Made by a program: the position numbers and the translations under genes. DNA of 64,000 bases, taken from Chryseosolibacter indicum (GTDB lineage: Bacteria; Bacteroidota; Bacteroidia; Cytophagales; Cyclobacteriaceae). Below, in pieces: positions 55,785-64,000 of the stretch (positions within the stretch are counted from its first letter, which is position 1; the number at the start of each line of letters is the position of its first letter). Below the pieces are notes generated by a model, which was not told the origin of the DNA, did no database searches, and saw only the letters and a program-made list of their open reading frames with translations. Where the stretch lies: NCBI RefSeq assembly GCF_018598585.1, contig NZ_JAHESD010000017.1, positions 20,900-84,899 of the forward strand. The letters run 5' to 3'.

Positions 55785-58694
55785 CTAGTTCTTAATTGAT
55801 ATTCGCTGCTGAACCACTTGGTTATTGTGGTTGATCAGCAATAGATAAATACCCTCGTTAATAGTTTGAACAGGCTGAATCCTCACTCCCTGATTAACCT
55901 CAGTAGCATCAAACACACCCTCAAAAAGTTGTCTTCCTGTGAAGTCAATCATTCTAATTTGTACGGGTGAGTTATCTTTTATCTCATACTGAACATTAAT
56001 ATCATCCTGTCTTGTCGGGTTAGGATAAACTGACATGGCAGGAACAGATTCTACCACTACAGGTTCTCCCTGAGATGCCATTCTTAATGTTGGAGGCGTA
56101 CCACTCTTCAATGCTGAATTAGGAATAGCAATGTAGGAGTTATTGGTATCCGGACCTCTGTAGCGTACCGTAAGCACATGGCTTAAATCGTATTCAAAGT
56201 ATTTAAGATTGATACGTTTTGGTCCTGCTGTTAATGTAATGGCTGCGCTTGTTGCCGTTCTGCTTGCATGAAGACCATCATTATTAACGATCACAACACT
56301 GTCTAAGGTTAAACGACTTCCATCACTTGAAATAGTTTGGAAGGTATAAGTTCCGGGAGTATTAATGTATAAGTATCCATCAAACTCAAAGTTGAAATAA
56401 TCCTCTTGCGTTCTCGGTGCAAGCGTAAAGTTTGGAACCGTACCGGTAAACTCAGGAAGTGCCGTCCAGTCTATTTCATCCAGCTTTGTCCATGAGCCTG
56501 TGCTATGCTCGTAGTAAAGACCGCTCACATAACTATTACCGGTAGCAGTATTACTTACAGCACTTAAGTTGCCTCCCAAATCTTCAGCCTTCACCGTAAA
56601 ATCGTAAACAGTGTTTAACGGTAGATCTGAAAGCGTATATTCAGTTTGGGTTGAGTTCGTAGCTATTGACTGCGAGCCATAATAAATCCTGTACTGTCTG
56701 ATACCAGAATCATCTGTGGCTGCATCCCAGGTTAATTTAATAACTCTAATTCCTGCAGTAGTTGCTGTGAGGTTCTGTGGTGCTGTTGGAGCAGAATTGT
56801 CGGCACCTGTTTTAATAACAAGAAACGCGTTTGATGCTGAAGGCGTATAGTTAGATCTGCCAGTATTGCTTACTGCCCGGATCTTGTATTGGTATGTAGA
56901 TGATGGATCAAGCGCTTTATCTGTATAGACAGTTGCATTTGCTGCCGTAAGAACCCTCATCTCCCATTTGGAATATGTTGTAGATGTTAGTTGTTTTCTT
57001 CTCCAGATTTCGAAACCAGTTTCGTTGTTGGATGAATTTGCCCAATTCAATTTAACACTATTACCTGCCTGCAATTCGCCTGTGAAGGTAGCCGGGGCTG
57101 TAATATCAGTAGGTGCCTGGTTGTTAAATACAATATATACTGGATCTGAAGCCGGACTAGGACATCCGTCAAAATTCATGGTCACCAAAGTATAAGCACC
57201 ATTACCAGTGCACGGACCTGAACAAGTACCTGCTTTAAATGTAGGTGTGCTAATGGTATCAGATATGCTCAACTTAGTACCATCTTTATACCAATGGTAT
57301 TTCTCGAACTTTCCTACTGCCTTTAATTTAGCATCCCCAAAATTGTTAAGGTCTTTTAATATAACAGTACCAATTTGAGTTACCTCCGCTTTTTCAGGAG
57401 AGCTTTCTGTAACTGTAACGGGCTTGGACCACTCATTCCAATCGTTAGCTCCTGGATTTGCTTTCCTGCTGAATCTGGCTCTGTAAGTTCCGGTAGTGGT
57501 TGCAACATAAGATGCACTTGTGGCGCCAGCTATTATAGCGCCATTTTTCTCCCATTGATAAGCTCGAAAACCTTCTGACAAGTACATTCTAACCCCCTGG
57601 CCATTGGTATTACAGATCGCCGTTGATCCCCCGAATACATGAATGTTAGCTTTGTTCTGCTGAAGCATCCAGGTAAAATAATCTGCTTCGTTCATGGCTT
57701 TATTCCAGGTACCATGTCCTAGTTCTTTATATATCGTATGACGAATGATACCACCGGCATCTCTGAATCTTCTTACATAACCAGCAGTTTCATTGGGTGT
57801 CGGATCTTTGTCTTGCCCGCCCTGGAAAGTCCACATCGGTAAATTAGCAACTTGCGGATACATGTTGTAGGTACCTAACCCAGCATCACTTACTGCAGAC
57901 ATTGTTTGCACGGAGGCAAACAACCAAGGCGCTCTTTTGATTGTTTCATAAACAGCATAGCCACCTGCAGATAGTCCTTCAATGTATATTCTATCCTCAT
58001 CAATATTATATTTCTTGGCAATAAGTCTTACGAGCCTGATTGCATCCTGAACCGTGTTGGCATTCCAGCCGCTGAGCATTTGCGGAAAGAGAACAAAACC
58101 AGGAAATGATCTTCCCGGTAGTGCCGGATCGTTAGGTAGTTTTCCATTTGCATTGTTTCTCATACTCAAATGCACACTGCCGCCATGCAGCAGGTTGTGA
58201 TCGTTGTTCATGAGATTTGATTCCGGATCGGTAGGAGCAGCAGGATTGTTTGTATTCGGATTCCAGTTCTTATCTGCAAAGTAGCATCCTTTCTCCCAGC
58301 AATTGCCGCGCTCGCCGGCACCATGAAGAAATACAATCAAAGGATATCCCGGATCATAAGAAGCGTTGTAGTTGATCGGTTTCAATAAACGATAGTTCAT
58401 TACGAAGTAATCGGCACCACCGTTTTTCTCCCTTAAGTTTCCTTGCGTATAGGGACTGGAATCCCAAGAGGTTAAATCTTTATACGTATTTGTTCTTACT
58501 CCAGGCGAGCTCTCTCTGTAACTTACAGTTCGATCTTCCTGCAGGTAGTAGTATCGCGTAGAAGATTTGGTGAGTCGGATATCAAGCGTTCCATAAGATA
58601 ATCCTGTTTTGTAGACGAAGGAGGTATCAACTTGGGCGGGTAAATTAAAATGAAGTACTATCAACAGCACACATAAGCCAACAATTTTTCTCAT
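55785..58694 (-). CDS. Multidomain secreted esterase/hydrolase with T9SS sorting domain
   Basis: 969 residues. Signal peptide (about 1-20). An alpha/beta-hydrolase (about 95-350) has VFLHGAGERG, the nucleophile elbow EGLSAGGYAV (Ser242), GGQDKDPTPNE (Asp295 probable) and LGHGTWN (His327). Ig-like linkers follow (about 350-530), two fibronectin type III modules (about 545-630 and 640-720), a PA14-like domain (about 735-860), and the T9SS domain from MSVYPNPTRQ to the end. The hydrolase is related to PHB depolymerase/feruloyl esterase-type proteins; the substrate cannot be told. It could deacylate plant polysaccharide, in keeping with the two GH43 enzymes, but they are far apart. Confidence 0.9.
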   Translation of the reverse strand: MRKIVGLCVLLIVLHFNLPAQVDTSFVYKTGLSYGTLDIRLTKSSTRYYYLQEDRTVSYRESSPGVRTNTYKDLTSWDSSPYTQGNLREKNGGADYFVMNYRLLKPINYNASYDPGYPLIVFLHGAGERGNCWEKGCYFADKNWNPNTNNPAAPTDPESNLMNNDHNLLHGGSVHLSMRNNANGKLPNDPALPGRSFPGFVLFPQMLSGWNANTVQDAIRLVRLIAKKYNIDEDRIYIEGLSAGGYAVYETIKRAPWLFASVQTMSAVSDAGLGTYNMYPQVANLPMWTFQGGQDKDPTPNETAGYVRRFRDAGGIIRHTIYKELGHGTWNKAMNEADYFTWMLQQNKANIHVFGGSTAICNTNGQGVRMYLSEGFRAYQWEKNGAIIAGATSASYVATTTGTYRARFSRKANPGANDWNEWSKPVTVTESSPEKAEVTQIGTVILKDLNNFGDAKLKAVGKFEKYHWYKDGTKLSISDTISTPTFKAGTCSGPCTGNGAYTLVTMNFDGCPSPASDPVYIVFNNQAPTDITAPATFTGELQAGNSVKLNWANSSNNETGFEIWRRKQLTSTTYSKWEMRVLTAANATVYTDKALDPSSTYQYKIRAVSNTGRSNYTPSASNAFLVIKTGADNSAPTAPQNLTATTAGIRVIKLTWDAATDDSGIRQYRIYYGSQSIATNSTQTEYTLSDLPLNTVYDFTVKAEDLGGNLSAVSNTATGNSYVSGLYYEHSTGSWTKLDEIDWTALPEFTGTVPNFTLAPRTQEDYFNFEFDGYLYINTPGTYTFQTISSDGSRLTLDSVVIVNNDGLHASRTATSAAITLTAGPKRINLKYFEYDLSHVLTVRYRGPDTNNSYIAIPNSALKSGTPPTLRMASQGEPVVVESVPAMSVYPNPTRQDDINVQYEIKDNSPVQIRMIDFTGRQLFEGVFDATEVNQGVRIQPVQTINEGIYLLLINHNNQVVQQRISIKN

Positions 58695-58883
58695 AGGGTA
58701 AAGCGTTTAAGTCATGATAAGTTTTTTTAGATCAGCAATTAATTTTCGTTGATGATAATTGATTGGCGTCAAGTAAAAACTTATACCTGCTAAACGCTTA
58801 AAAATTAAGAGGCGCGACTCTCAATGGCCGTAGACTTTTAGTCTCAAACCTTTGCAAGAATGTTAAAAAACGAAGAGCGGCAG

Positions 58884-59681
58884 TTATAATACAATCTTAT
58901 TATATGAAGCGCATATTCCTTTAATAAGTGATGAGCTAAAGCCTTGATGTTCCATTTCATTTAAACCGGCAATAGTGCATCCTTTAGGTGTTGTTACCTT
59001 ATCTATCTCTTCTTCAGGATGGCGGTTTAACTTAAGCAGCAATTCAGCTGAGCCTTTTACGGTTTGCGCTGCAATGAGATTTGCTGTTCGCGCATCGAAA
59101 CCTATCTCTATTCCACCTTGTGTTGCAGCTCTTATAAAACGTAATGCATAAGCGATACCACATGCACCCAATACTGTCGCTGCATCCATAAGCTTCTCAT
59201 CGATATTGATAGTAATACCTAACTGATCAAAGAGATCAGTAACATACTTTACCTGATCAGGTGAAGCACCCTGCTGACAAAGACAAGTAACTGATTCCTG
59301 AATTGCAATTGCCGTGTTAGGCATAGCACGAAAGATAGGAACACCGTGATCAACTATCTGTGCAAGGTCTTTAAGAAAGATACCCGTAACCACACTTATT
59401 ACAATATGCTTTGAAGGATTGAAGTTTGATTTCAATTGTGTCAATACTTCTCTGACGTTGTAAGGCTTTAAAGCTACAATCACTACATCACTGCTTTGAA
59501 TAGCTGAAGCGTTATCACTGGTTGTGCTTACACCTAAAGTGTTAAGATGTTGGATTGCTTCAAGGTTGCGCCTTGTAACAGTGATACTTTGAGGAGATAC
59601 AAACTGGCTTTTGATTAAACCTTCTGCAATGGCAGCACCAAGATTTCCTCCTCCGATAATAGCAATTTTCTTCTCGCGCAT
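58884..59681 (-). CDS. proC: Pyrroline-5-carboxylate reductase
   Basis: 265 residues. The NAD(P) motif IGGGNLGAAIAEGL is at residues 8-21; VIVALKPYNVREVL follows. The substrate and dimer segments are VTGIFLKDLAQIV, FRAMPNTAIAIQES, and GSAELLLKLNRHPEEEIDKVTTPKGCT. It makes proline from pyrroline-5-carboxylate. The size is standard. It is divergent from the broken MATE gene (206-base spacer). Confidence 0.94.
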   Translation of the reverse strand: MREKKIAIIGGGNLGAAIAEGLIKSQFVSPQSITVTRRNLEAIQHLNTLGVSTTSDNASAIQSSDVVIVALKPYNVREVLTQLKSNFNPSKHIVISVVTGIFLKDLAQIVDHGVPIFRAMPNTAIAIQESVTCLCQQGASPDQVKYVTDLFDQLGITINIDEKLMDAATVLGACGIAYALRFIRAATQGGIEIGFDARTANLIAAQTVKGSAELLLKLNRHPEEEIDKVTTPKGCTIAGLNEMEHQGFSSSLIKGICASYNKIVL

Positions 59682-59887
59682 ACGAATAATTGTTAGGGAT
59701 TTATTTAAACTTCTTTCTACAAGTAAATTACTTTAACCTGATTCTGCTAATCAGACACTATAACTTTTTTATTGGTGCTCACCTATAAGGTTTCTATCTC
59801 GCTCGCGACGCGTTCTCCTTTTTGTCTCGCATTCCTTCTGGCCCTAACAAGTAATTATTACTTTTGCCAGCTTTCTTCAATCGATTT

Positions 59888-61225
59888 ATGGAATTAAGAA
59901 TAGAGACGGGATACAGACAAATACTGGGAATGGCTTTGCCTATTTCGCTTGCTCTTCTGGTTCCTCAGATCAATTTTATCACCAACAATATATTTCTAGG
60001 TGGGTTAGGCCAGCAGGAGCTTGCCAGCGCGGGAATAACAGGTGTCTACTATCTCATCTTTGCTGTTATTGGCAGCGGATTAAACAACGGCTTACAGGCA
60101 CTTATTTCAAGACGCGCCGGGCAAAACCTGCCTAAGGAGATAGGCCGGCTTTTCTTTCATGGCGTATGGATCGCATTAGCTATTGCGGCACTTGGTATTC
60201 TCGCTACTTATACCCTTTCACCTGCTATTTTAAGATCGGTAATTGAAGATAAAGCAATAGCAGAAGAGGTTATAAGTTTTCTGCTTATCAGGATTTGGGG
60301 GCTGCCTTTGCTGTACCTCTACGTCATGAGAAACGCTTTGCTCGTCGGTACCAACCAGACACGTTTTCTTGTGTGGGGTACCCTCGCGGAAGCTTTAACG
60401 AACATTGTACTGGACTATGGCTTAATTTATGGAAAACTAGGAATGCCTGAACTTGGATTTAATGGTGCCGCCATTGCTTCCATTATTGCTGAAGCTGTAG
60501 GTCTGGTTGTAATCTATGTCGTTATTCATATTAAAGGCATTCATAAATAATTTGGATTCTTTCAGGATATAAGCTGGAATGGTTCTATCGCCAAGCTTAT
60601 ACTCGTTCAATCATCACCACTAATTGCTCAATATGCAATAAGCATCATCAGCTGGGAATACTTTTACATTTTAATTGAACACCATGGCGAGCGGGCACTT
60701 GCAATTTCCAACACGCTTAGAAATATCTTTGGTTTGTTTGGTGTCTTCTCGTGGGCCTTTGCTTCAACCACCAATAGTATGGTTAGTAACATCATTGGAC
60801 AGGGAAGGCAAGATGAAGTACTTCCGTTGGTAAGAAGGATCGTAAGCATTAGCTTTTCGTTCTCCTTATTCATTTTCATTCTCCTCGTATGGAAGCCAGA
60901 ATGGTTTCTCTCCTTCTATCAGCAAGGCGATGACTTTGTACAAGATGCAATACCTGTAGTATATGTTGTCTCTATTGCACTGCTTATGATGTCATTTGGT
61001 ACCATATGGCTTAACGCAGTAACAGGTACAGGGAACACGAAAGTTAATTTAGTAATAGAGTTAATAACGATCGTTATCTACTGTACATACGTATATCTGG
61101 TGCTTGAGTACTGGAACCTTCCTATAACCTGGGGATGGGGATCTGAATGGGTATACTGGCTGTCGATGTTCTCGATGGCGTTTGTGTACATGAAATCAGG
61201 AAAATGGAAGAACAAGGTGATCTAA
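59888..61225 (+). pseudogene. MATE-family efflux transporter interrupted by one in-frame TAA
   Basis: Starting at the ATG 59888, 220 codons give the N-half of a MATE transporter (MALPISLALLVPQINFITNNIFLGG; GLPLLYLYVMRNALLVG; ALTNIVLDYGLIYG). A TAA at 60548-60550 ends that frame. The same frame then continues without another stop for 225 codons to 61225, encoding the second half (LRNIFGLFGVFSWAFASTTNSMVSN; LLMMSFGTIWLNAVTGTGNTKVN). The joined product would be about 445 residues, the normal MATE size. No frame change is needed, so a single nonsense substitution, a readthrough codon or a sequencing error are the options. MATE proteins export drugs or cations using Na+ or H+. Confidence 0.9.
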
Positions 61226-61246
61226 ACCCTTCACCAACTTAATCCA

Positions 61247-62125
61247 TCACTTACGCTTGTAAAAAATCAAGTAAGACTTTTCACCCGATACCTTCTCGCT
61301 TACTGTATAAAAACCAGAACCATCACGCGCGAATGTTATGGCTTCACCTTGAGGCTCCTCCTCGTAAGGAAGAACTTTAGGTGCTGTATTTAATGTTTGG
61401 TCAACTGTCTTTCCGCCTTCAATTTTCCAGTAGTATACATTTTGATAATTCTTCAGAAGAATTTCCTTTCCATCAGCAGAAAAATCACCGGCTACAACCT
61501 GGGTTACTGATATGGAGGCAACAGGTGAAGCAACAAGACTGTCGTTCGTATCGTAAGGATAAGGAACTTTATATACCACTACAGGCTCTTCTCTTTTGGA
61601 TACCACATATAAATCCTTTGTCTGCGGGTTTATCAACAAAGATTCCGTGTCTTTCTTTTTACCCTCCAGAGAAAAGGTGATACGTTCAAAATCCTTGATT
61701 ACCATCTCTTCACTGCCTTCCGTTACCTTCGGTTCTTCGAAACGGTAAACATATTTGTATTCATACCTGGCCATGTTATCGCCAATATCTCCTACATAAA
61801 CGTAGCTTTTTGAAGGATCAGGACCAGGACCTACCGTAATATCCTCCCAGTCCCGGTTTTTAATACCCTCGAGGGTACAGGTAAGTTTAACGTTAAGTTT
61901 TGTATCAACCAGGAAGACTTCAGGCTTATTACCACTGTCGTTATGCGTCCATAAGTAGCCTGGATTGCTTACACTGGCCGCTAAGCCCGATAGCTCATCC
62001 AGCTTCTTACCTTTTACTTCTGCAAGCTTTTCGCCGGGTGCAAATATATTGCTTGTCTGTTGGTCAGGTGCATTTGAGCAACCATAAGTAAAGAGAAGAG
62101 AGATGAGTATTGCAGTTCTTATCAT
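61247..62125 (-). CDS. Beta-propeller-like lipoprotein
   Basis: 292 residues with a lipoprotein signal (lipobox LLFTYGC, Cys about 16). The mature part has the repeating pattern ELSGLAASVSNPGYLWTHNDSG, WEDITVGPGPDPSKSYVYVGDIGDN, and LLINPQTKDLYVVSKRE, consistent with a beta-propeller of the type seen in SdiA-regulated or phytase/esterase-like proteins. The function is unknown. It is convergent with the MATE gene and 21 bases away. Confidence 0.75.
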   Translation of the reverse strand: MIRTAILISLLFTYGCSNAPDQQTSNIFAPGEKLAEVKGKKLDELSGLAASVSNPGYLWTHNDSGNKPEVFLVDTKLNVKLTCTLEGIKNRDWEDITVGPGPDPSKSYVYVGDIGDNMARYEYKYVYRFEEPKVTEGSEEMVIKDFERITFSLEGKKKDTESLLINPQTKDLYVVSKREEPVVVYKVPYPYDTNDSLVASPVASISVTQVVAGDFSADGKEILLKNYQNVYYWKIEGGKTVDQTLNTAPKVLPYEEEPQGEAITFARDGSGFYTVSEKVSGEKSYLIFYKRK

Positions 62126-62262
62126 AAAATGTGAAGGCTAATAAAACAATTTCCGCAGCCAATCAGAAATTATTTACCATAAGCGTCATTTTTTTAATAA
62201 TGAATAGGCGAAGCACCTAAATCCATGTTTTTGACATCGATTGAATCTTTACCTTTGCTGAG

Positions 62263-63294
62263 ATGATAGAAGCCGATTTACTTCCCGATGAGCAGGACGA
62301 TGAGCTGTTTGAGCACCATCGTATTATAGCAGACGCAGGCCAGACCTTCATAAGAATCGACAAGTTTTTGATGGACCGCCTTCCAAATGTAACAAGAACC
62401 AAAATACAGGACGGCATTCATAATGGGTTTATTAAGGTTAATGACAAGGCTATTAAACCCAATTACAAAATACATCCCCACGATATTGTTACTATTTCGC
62501 TGCCTGAGCCTCCGCGTGATACGGAAGTAGTTCCTGAAAATATTCCTCTTAACATTGTTTATGAAGATGATTACGTGCTTGTGGTTAATAAACCTGCCGG
62601 CATGGTTGTACATCCTGCCTATCATAACTGGACAGGCACACTGGTGAATGCCCTGGCGTATCACTTTCAGAATCTCCCACAGCTACCGGGCAATGATGGT
62701 AGACCCGGACTAGTACACCGGATTGACAAAGACACATCAGGTTTGCTGGTTGTAGCCAAAACAGAGGCAACGCTAACTGCATTGGCGAAGCAGTTCTTTG
62801 AACATAGTATCGAGCGCACTTATTGGGCTATGGTTTGGGGCATACCAGATCCGCCAGAAGGAACCATTAACGTGCATGTTGGACGCAGCTTAAAAGACAG
62901 AAGAATAACCGTGGCCTTCCCTCAGGGCGACTTTGGAAGACATGCCATTACGCATTACAAATTATTGAAAGACCTGCGGTACGTATCTGTTGTAGAATGC
63001 AGGCTTGAGACCGGGAGAACACACCAGATCCGCGCGCATATGAAATACATTGGCCATACCCTGTTCAACGATGCCATGTATGGCGGTAACGACATCTTGA
63101 AAGGAACAGTGTTTACGAAGTACAAACAATTTGTAGAGAACTGTTTTAAGATCATACCACGCCAGGCATTGCATGCCAAGACACTGGGCTTCGTACATCC
63201 GCATACAAAGGAGTTCATGCGTTTTGAAAGTGAGTTGCCATCAGACTTTACTGAAGCAATTGAGAAGTGGGAGCACTATGTGAAGTATACGTAG
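62263..63294 (+). CDS. Large-subunit rRNA pseudouridine synthase (RluD family)
   Basis: 343 residues. An S4 RNA-binding domain (about 30-80) precedes the pseudouridine synthase domain. The catalytic Asp is Asp155 in PGLVHRIDKDTSGLLVVAKT. Other motifs are VNKPAGMVVHP and TGRTHQIRAHM. It likely modifies 23S rRNA (RluD, positions 1911-1917 in E. coli numbering), but RluC-like targets cannot be excluded. Length is normal. It appears to be a single gene. Confidence 0.93.
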   Translation: MIEADLLPDEQDDELFEHHRIIADAGQTFIRIDKFLMDRLPNVTRTKIQDGIHNGFIKVNDKAIKPNYKIHPHDIVTISLPEPPRDTEVVPENIPLNIVYEDDYVLVVNKPAGMVVHPAYHNWTGTLVNALAYHFQNLPQLPGNDGRPGLVHRIDKDTSGLLVVAKTEATLTALAKQFFEHSIERTYWAMVWGIPDPPEGTINVHVGRSLKDRRITVAFPQGDFGRHAITHYKLLKDLRYVSVVECRLETGRTHQIRAHMKYIGHTLFNDAMYGGNDILKGTVFTKYKQFVENCFKIIPRQALHAKTLGFVHPHTKEFMRFESELPSDFTEAIEKWEHYVKYT

Positions 63295-63559
63295 AATCAT
63301 TGTTAGTCACCATAAACTATACATCTAAAGACCTTGGGTAGAGACGAATTATTAAAATTTATTAACCAGTTGGAATCACGCAACACCTCGCCCATGTTGG
63401 TGTTCTTCTCCAGCATGCAGGAAGAATGGAGACAAGAGATCGCATTTCTATAGAACTCGAAGTTTAGCGCAGAGGCATAACAACACTGGTAACATTCATC
63501 AATAGATATTAAGGCCAAGACTATAAACCAGGTCTTTGTTGTCAAGGTTTGCTCAACAC
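63295..63559. other. Intergenic region without recognisable gene
   Basis: Between rluD-like and the minus-strand partial gene. A 96-codon minus-strand frame here overlaps the terminator at 63560 and has no family features; I do not call it. No tRNA fold is seen. Confidence 0.6.
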
Positions 63560-63584
63560 AAAAAGCCGCACCTCTCGGTGCGGC
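63560..63584 (-). terminator. Terminator of the gene at the right edge
   Basis: GCCGCACC (63565-63572) and GGTGCGGC (63577-63584) form an 8-bp stem with a TCTC loop; on the minus strand it is followed by five T. It lies 24 bases past the stop at 63608. Confidence 0.85.
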
Positions 63585-63607
63585 CCAAAACAAAAAGGCT
63601 ACTTTGA

Positions 63608-64000
63608 CTACAGTACACTTTCAAATGTTGTCACCTTTCCAGGTCTGTCTGTAGCTTTAATGACCAACTTACTTCCGGCAACATTGGCATTTGCAACTTT
63701 CACTTCATACTGCCAATAGTCTTTAAGCGTAGTGGCTTTCCCCGATTCTACTACTGTGCCATCAGCGCGCAGAATCTGTACATCCATGTCCAGAATTTTA
63801 CCATTCACCTCTGCTACAATGTAAATCAGGTTGCCCACGTTCCCTTTGTAGTTCTCTGCGTTTACACGCACAATCTTTGGCACTTTCAGAAAGTCTGCCA
63901 CGGCAGCACCATAAGCGCTTTTAGCTTTAAAATCTTTCTTCATAAGCTCATACGCTTCTTTCACCGCAGGGTCACCCAGTACAGACTTCGCATAGAACAC
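63608..64000 (-). CDS. Partial hypothetical protein (paralogue of 24740-25306)
   Basis: At least 130 residues; the N-terminus lies outside the window. FYAKSVLGDPAVKEAYELMKKDFKAKSAYGAAVADFL aligns with the CYAKLMMKDPQKKAYYQH... and AYTAAITSYL segments of the 24.7-kb gene, and both then have a beta-rich C-domain with VRVTVYNMDGTRL / MDVQILRADGTVV. It belongs to a small Bacteroidota family of unknown function. The ORF begins with a GTG at the edge, but it clearly extends further. Confidence 0.7.
   Translation of the reverse strand: MFYAKSVLGDPAVKEAYELMKKDFKAKSAYGAAVADFLKVPKIVRVNAENYKGNVGNLIYIVAEVNGKILDMDVQILRADGTVVESGKATTLKDYWQYEVKVANANVAGSKLVIKATDRPGKVTTFESVL

Noticed and set aside
63303..63593. 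A 96-codon minus-strand frame between rluD-like gene and the right-edge gene
   Set aside because: It covers a terminator hairpin, has no family features and an atypical composition with many Cys.
1..64000. CRISPR arrays, tRNA or rRNA genes, insertion sequences
   Set aside because: I looked for spaced direct repeats, cloverleaf-like spacers in the intergenic regions and transposase motifs and found none.

Overview
The window is a chromosomal segment of a Bacteroidota bacterium, most likely order Cytophagales (phylum confident, genus not). The evidence is two type IX secretion (T9SS) C-terminal sorting domains, SusC/D-independent GH43 enzymes, an ECF sigma factor followed by a tiny partner protein, DUF4293 and WbqC proteins, starts without Shine-Dalgarno sequences, and A/T-rich intergenic DNA with a few TAnnTTTG-like promoter boxes. 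I found no rRNA, tRNA, CRISPR array, insertion sequence or prophage.

Layout. 1-7.8 kb is housekeeping: the N-terminal part of ClpC (cut by the window edge), WbqC-like protein, a TsaC/Sua5-type enzyme, a tightly coupled mltG-thioesterase-yihY operon, galactokinase and a lipoprotein aldose epimerase. 8.2-23.8 kb is a surface-glycan and glycan-degradation region. A secreted GH43 with T9SS tag opens it. A plus-strand operon (9.6-15.8 kb) follows: GT2, GT4, a 120-residue coiled-coil protein, a GT4-GT2 fusion and an ABC-2 polysaccharide exporter (permease and ATPase). It runs head-on into a minus-strand operon (22.2-15.7 kb) encoding a beta-helix lipoprotein, a GlfT2-like galactofuranosyltransferase, a second GT2 and an O-antigen ligase/polymerase-like membrane protein. 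A second GH43 closes the region. Together these look like an ABC-transporter-dependent O-antigen or capsule locus, possibly galactofuranose-containing.

23.9-32.4 kb holds a DUF892 ferritin-like protein with a histone-H1-like tail, a Bacteroidota-type protein of unknown function, an OmpR-type two-component system with repeats in its upstream region, two paralogous outer-membrane barrels, an MsbA/MdlB-like ABC exporter and TruA. 32.5-47.1 kb is mostly core metabolism and RNA processing: DUF4293, HtpG, a YwqK-like protein, YraN, a bifunctional PGI/PMI, a small-protein/DUF/LipB operon, a small ABC pair, a PolB-like exonuclease, RNase R, a polyprenyl synthase, a nucleoside-type MFS transporter and a Gfo/Idh/MocA dehydrogenase. 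47.2-64 kb has a LytS/LytR-type two-component pair, a GT4, an ECF sigma factor with an overlapping small partner, UvrA, a 969-residue multidomain secreted esterase, ProC, a MATE transporter gene broken by one in-frame TAA, a beta-propeller-like lipoprotein, RluD and the edge of a paralogue of the 24.7-kb gene.

No wholly new system is provable from sequence alone. The strongest candidates for a second look are the glycan export locus (coiled-coil protein, GT fusions, GlfT2-like enzyme with an altered WHE motif), the nonsense-interrupted MATE gene, the repeats upstream of the OmpR regulator and the 80-nt sigma/partner gene overlap.
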